Below are positions 59,655 to 59,857 of a DNA stretch of 59,857 nt, one piece after another (the stretch's first letter is position 1; each line of letters starts with the position of its first letter). Source of the stretch: Paracidovorax wautersii (lineage in GTDB: Bacteria > Pseudomonadota > Gammaproteobacteria > Burkholderiales > Burkholderiaceae_C); contig NZ_FONX01000009.1 in NCBI RefSeq assembly GCF_900113035.1, forward strand, positions 137,715-197,571, written 5' to 3'. The translations under genes and the position numbers were made by a program. The notes beneath the pieces were generated by a model, which was given only the letters and a program-made list of their open reading frames with translations, was not told the DNA's origin and made no database searches.

Positions 59655-59857
59655 GCCGCGATACGGCGGGCTTTTGCGGACGTCTGCTTTGCAGCGAGGC
59701 CGTGTGATAACGCACGGAGAACTTACCTCGCAGCAGCGCTACTCCGGCCCACAGTGGCTTACTCGGATTGGCCGAGCCTGCGATTCGTCTGAGGGGTCTT
59801 TGAGGTACCTTCGGACGGCCGATTCCCGCTTACAGCGACCCTTTCGGGCGGCCTAGG

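Larger units (their letters stand above)
44533..59857. mobile_element. Integrated mobile island in tRNA-Thr (left part; continues beyond window)
   Basis: Limits: attL at the tRNA-Thr fragment; the right end was not found, since no second tRNA-Thr copy occurs before 59857. Contents: tyrosine integrase, small HTH protein, two RHH-like regulators, toprim/helicase replication protein, iteron region, a long operon of small genes including rusA, and an opposite-strand trio with a PIN nuclease. By eye the base composition is clearly less GC-rich than the core. No capsid, tail, terminase, relaxase or type IV secretion gene is seen. A phage satellite or plasmid-like integrative element fits best. Confidence 0.85.

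Noticed and set aside
59655-59857. A further gene at the right edge
   Set aside because: Open frames exist on the plus strand, but they have no start signal and run antisense from the 296-aa gene; nothing recognisable is encoded.

Overview
The window looks like a chromosomal segment of a betaproteobacterium of the Comamonadaceae, most like Acidovorax or a close relative. The evidence is very GC-rich coding sequence, the gene order rpsB-tsf-pyrH-frr-uppS-cdsA-dxr-rseP-bamA-skp-lpxD-fabZ-lpxA-lpxB-rnhB, and the DUF3348/DUF802/OmpA/DUF2894 cluster, which I associate with Burkholderiales. About 44.5 kb is core or lineage-specific chromosome. The last 15.3 kb is the left part of a mobile island inserted in a tRNA-Thr(CGT) gene, and its right end lies outside the window.

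Region 1 (1-7.2 kb): a four-gene translationally coupled cluster (DUF3348, a giant MotA/ExbB-like coiled-coil protein with DUF802 repeats, a MotB-like OmpA protein, DUF2894) that resembles an ion-driven motor without known function. A cytochrome c and a DUF1090 protein follow. The segment is bracketed by two direct copies of a highly structured 266-bp repeat with 17-bp terminal inverted repeats.

Region 2 (7.3-19.1 kb): a hybrid sensor kinase, then a sulfur neighbourhood. metNI is preceded by a leader with a 22-codon upstream ORF and an intrinsic terminator that could work as an attenuator. A chemoreceptor sits between metI and metQ. After metQ come a rhodanese, serine O-acetyltransferase (EpsC), a family 2A encapsulin shell protein, and a cysteine desulfurase with a long disordered N-terminal cargo domain. 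The last four form a sulfur nanocompartment operon.

Region 3 (19.1-28 kb): a divergent Zn/Cd/Pb efflux ATPase and MerR-type regulator with a 19-bp-spacer promoter, an MlaE-MlaD-lipoprotein transport set without an adjacent ATPase, a small membrane protein, the NAD(P)HX repair enzyme Nnr, and a DadA-like FAD oxidoreductase.

Region 4 (28-44.3 kb): translation factors, UMP kinase, undecaprenyl-PP synthase, isoprenoid and phospholipid genes, outer-membrane assembly (RseP, BamA, Skp) and lipid A synthesis (LpxD, FabZ, LpxA, LpxB), then RNase HII, an rRNA methyltransferase and a periplasmic protein.

Region 5 (44.5-59.9 kb): the island. It begins with the 3' half of tRNA-Thr and a tyrosine integrase. 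Then come a small HTH protein and two paralogous ribbon-helix-helix-like regulators separated by dense palindromes, and a toprim/helicase replication protein reading away from an iteron-rich candidate origin. Rightward lies a long operon of about 18 small genes coupled by ATGA/GTGA overlaps, including RusA and four paralogous winged-helix-like proteins, driven from a promoter with a multi-hairpin leader. On the opposite strand is a coupled trio (unknown 248-aa protein, PIN nuclease, VbhA-like protein) and a membrane protein. Two island genes are clearly frameshifted by one base and a third probably so. No structural phage or conjugation genes are visible, so a phage satellite or integrated plasmid-like element fits best.
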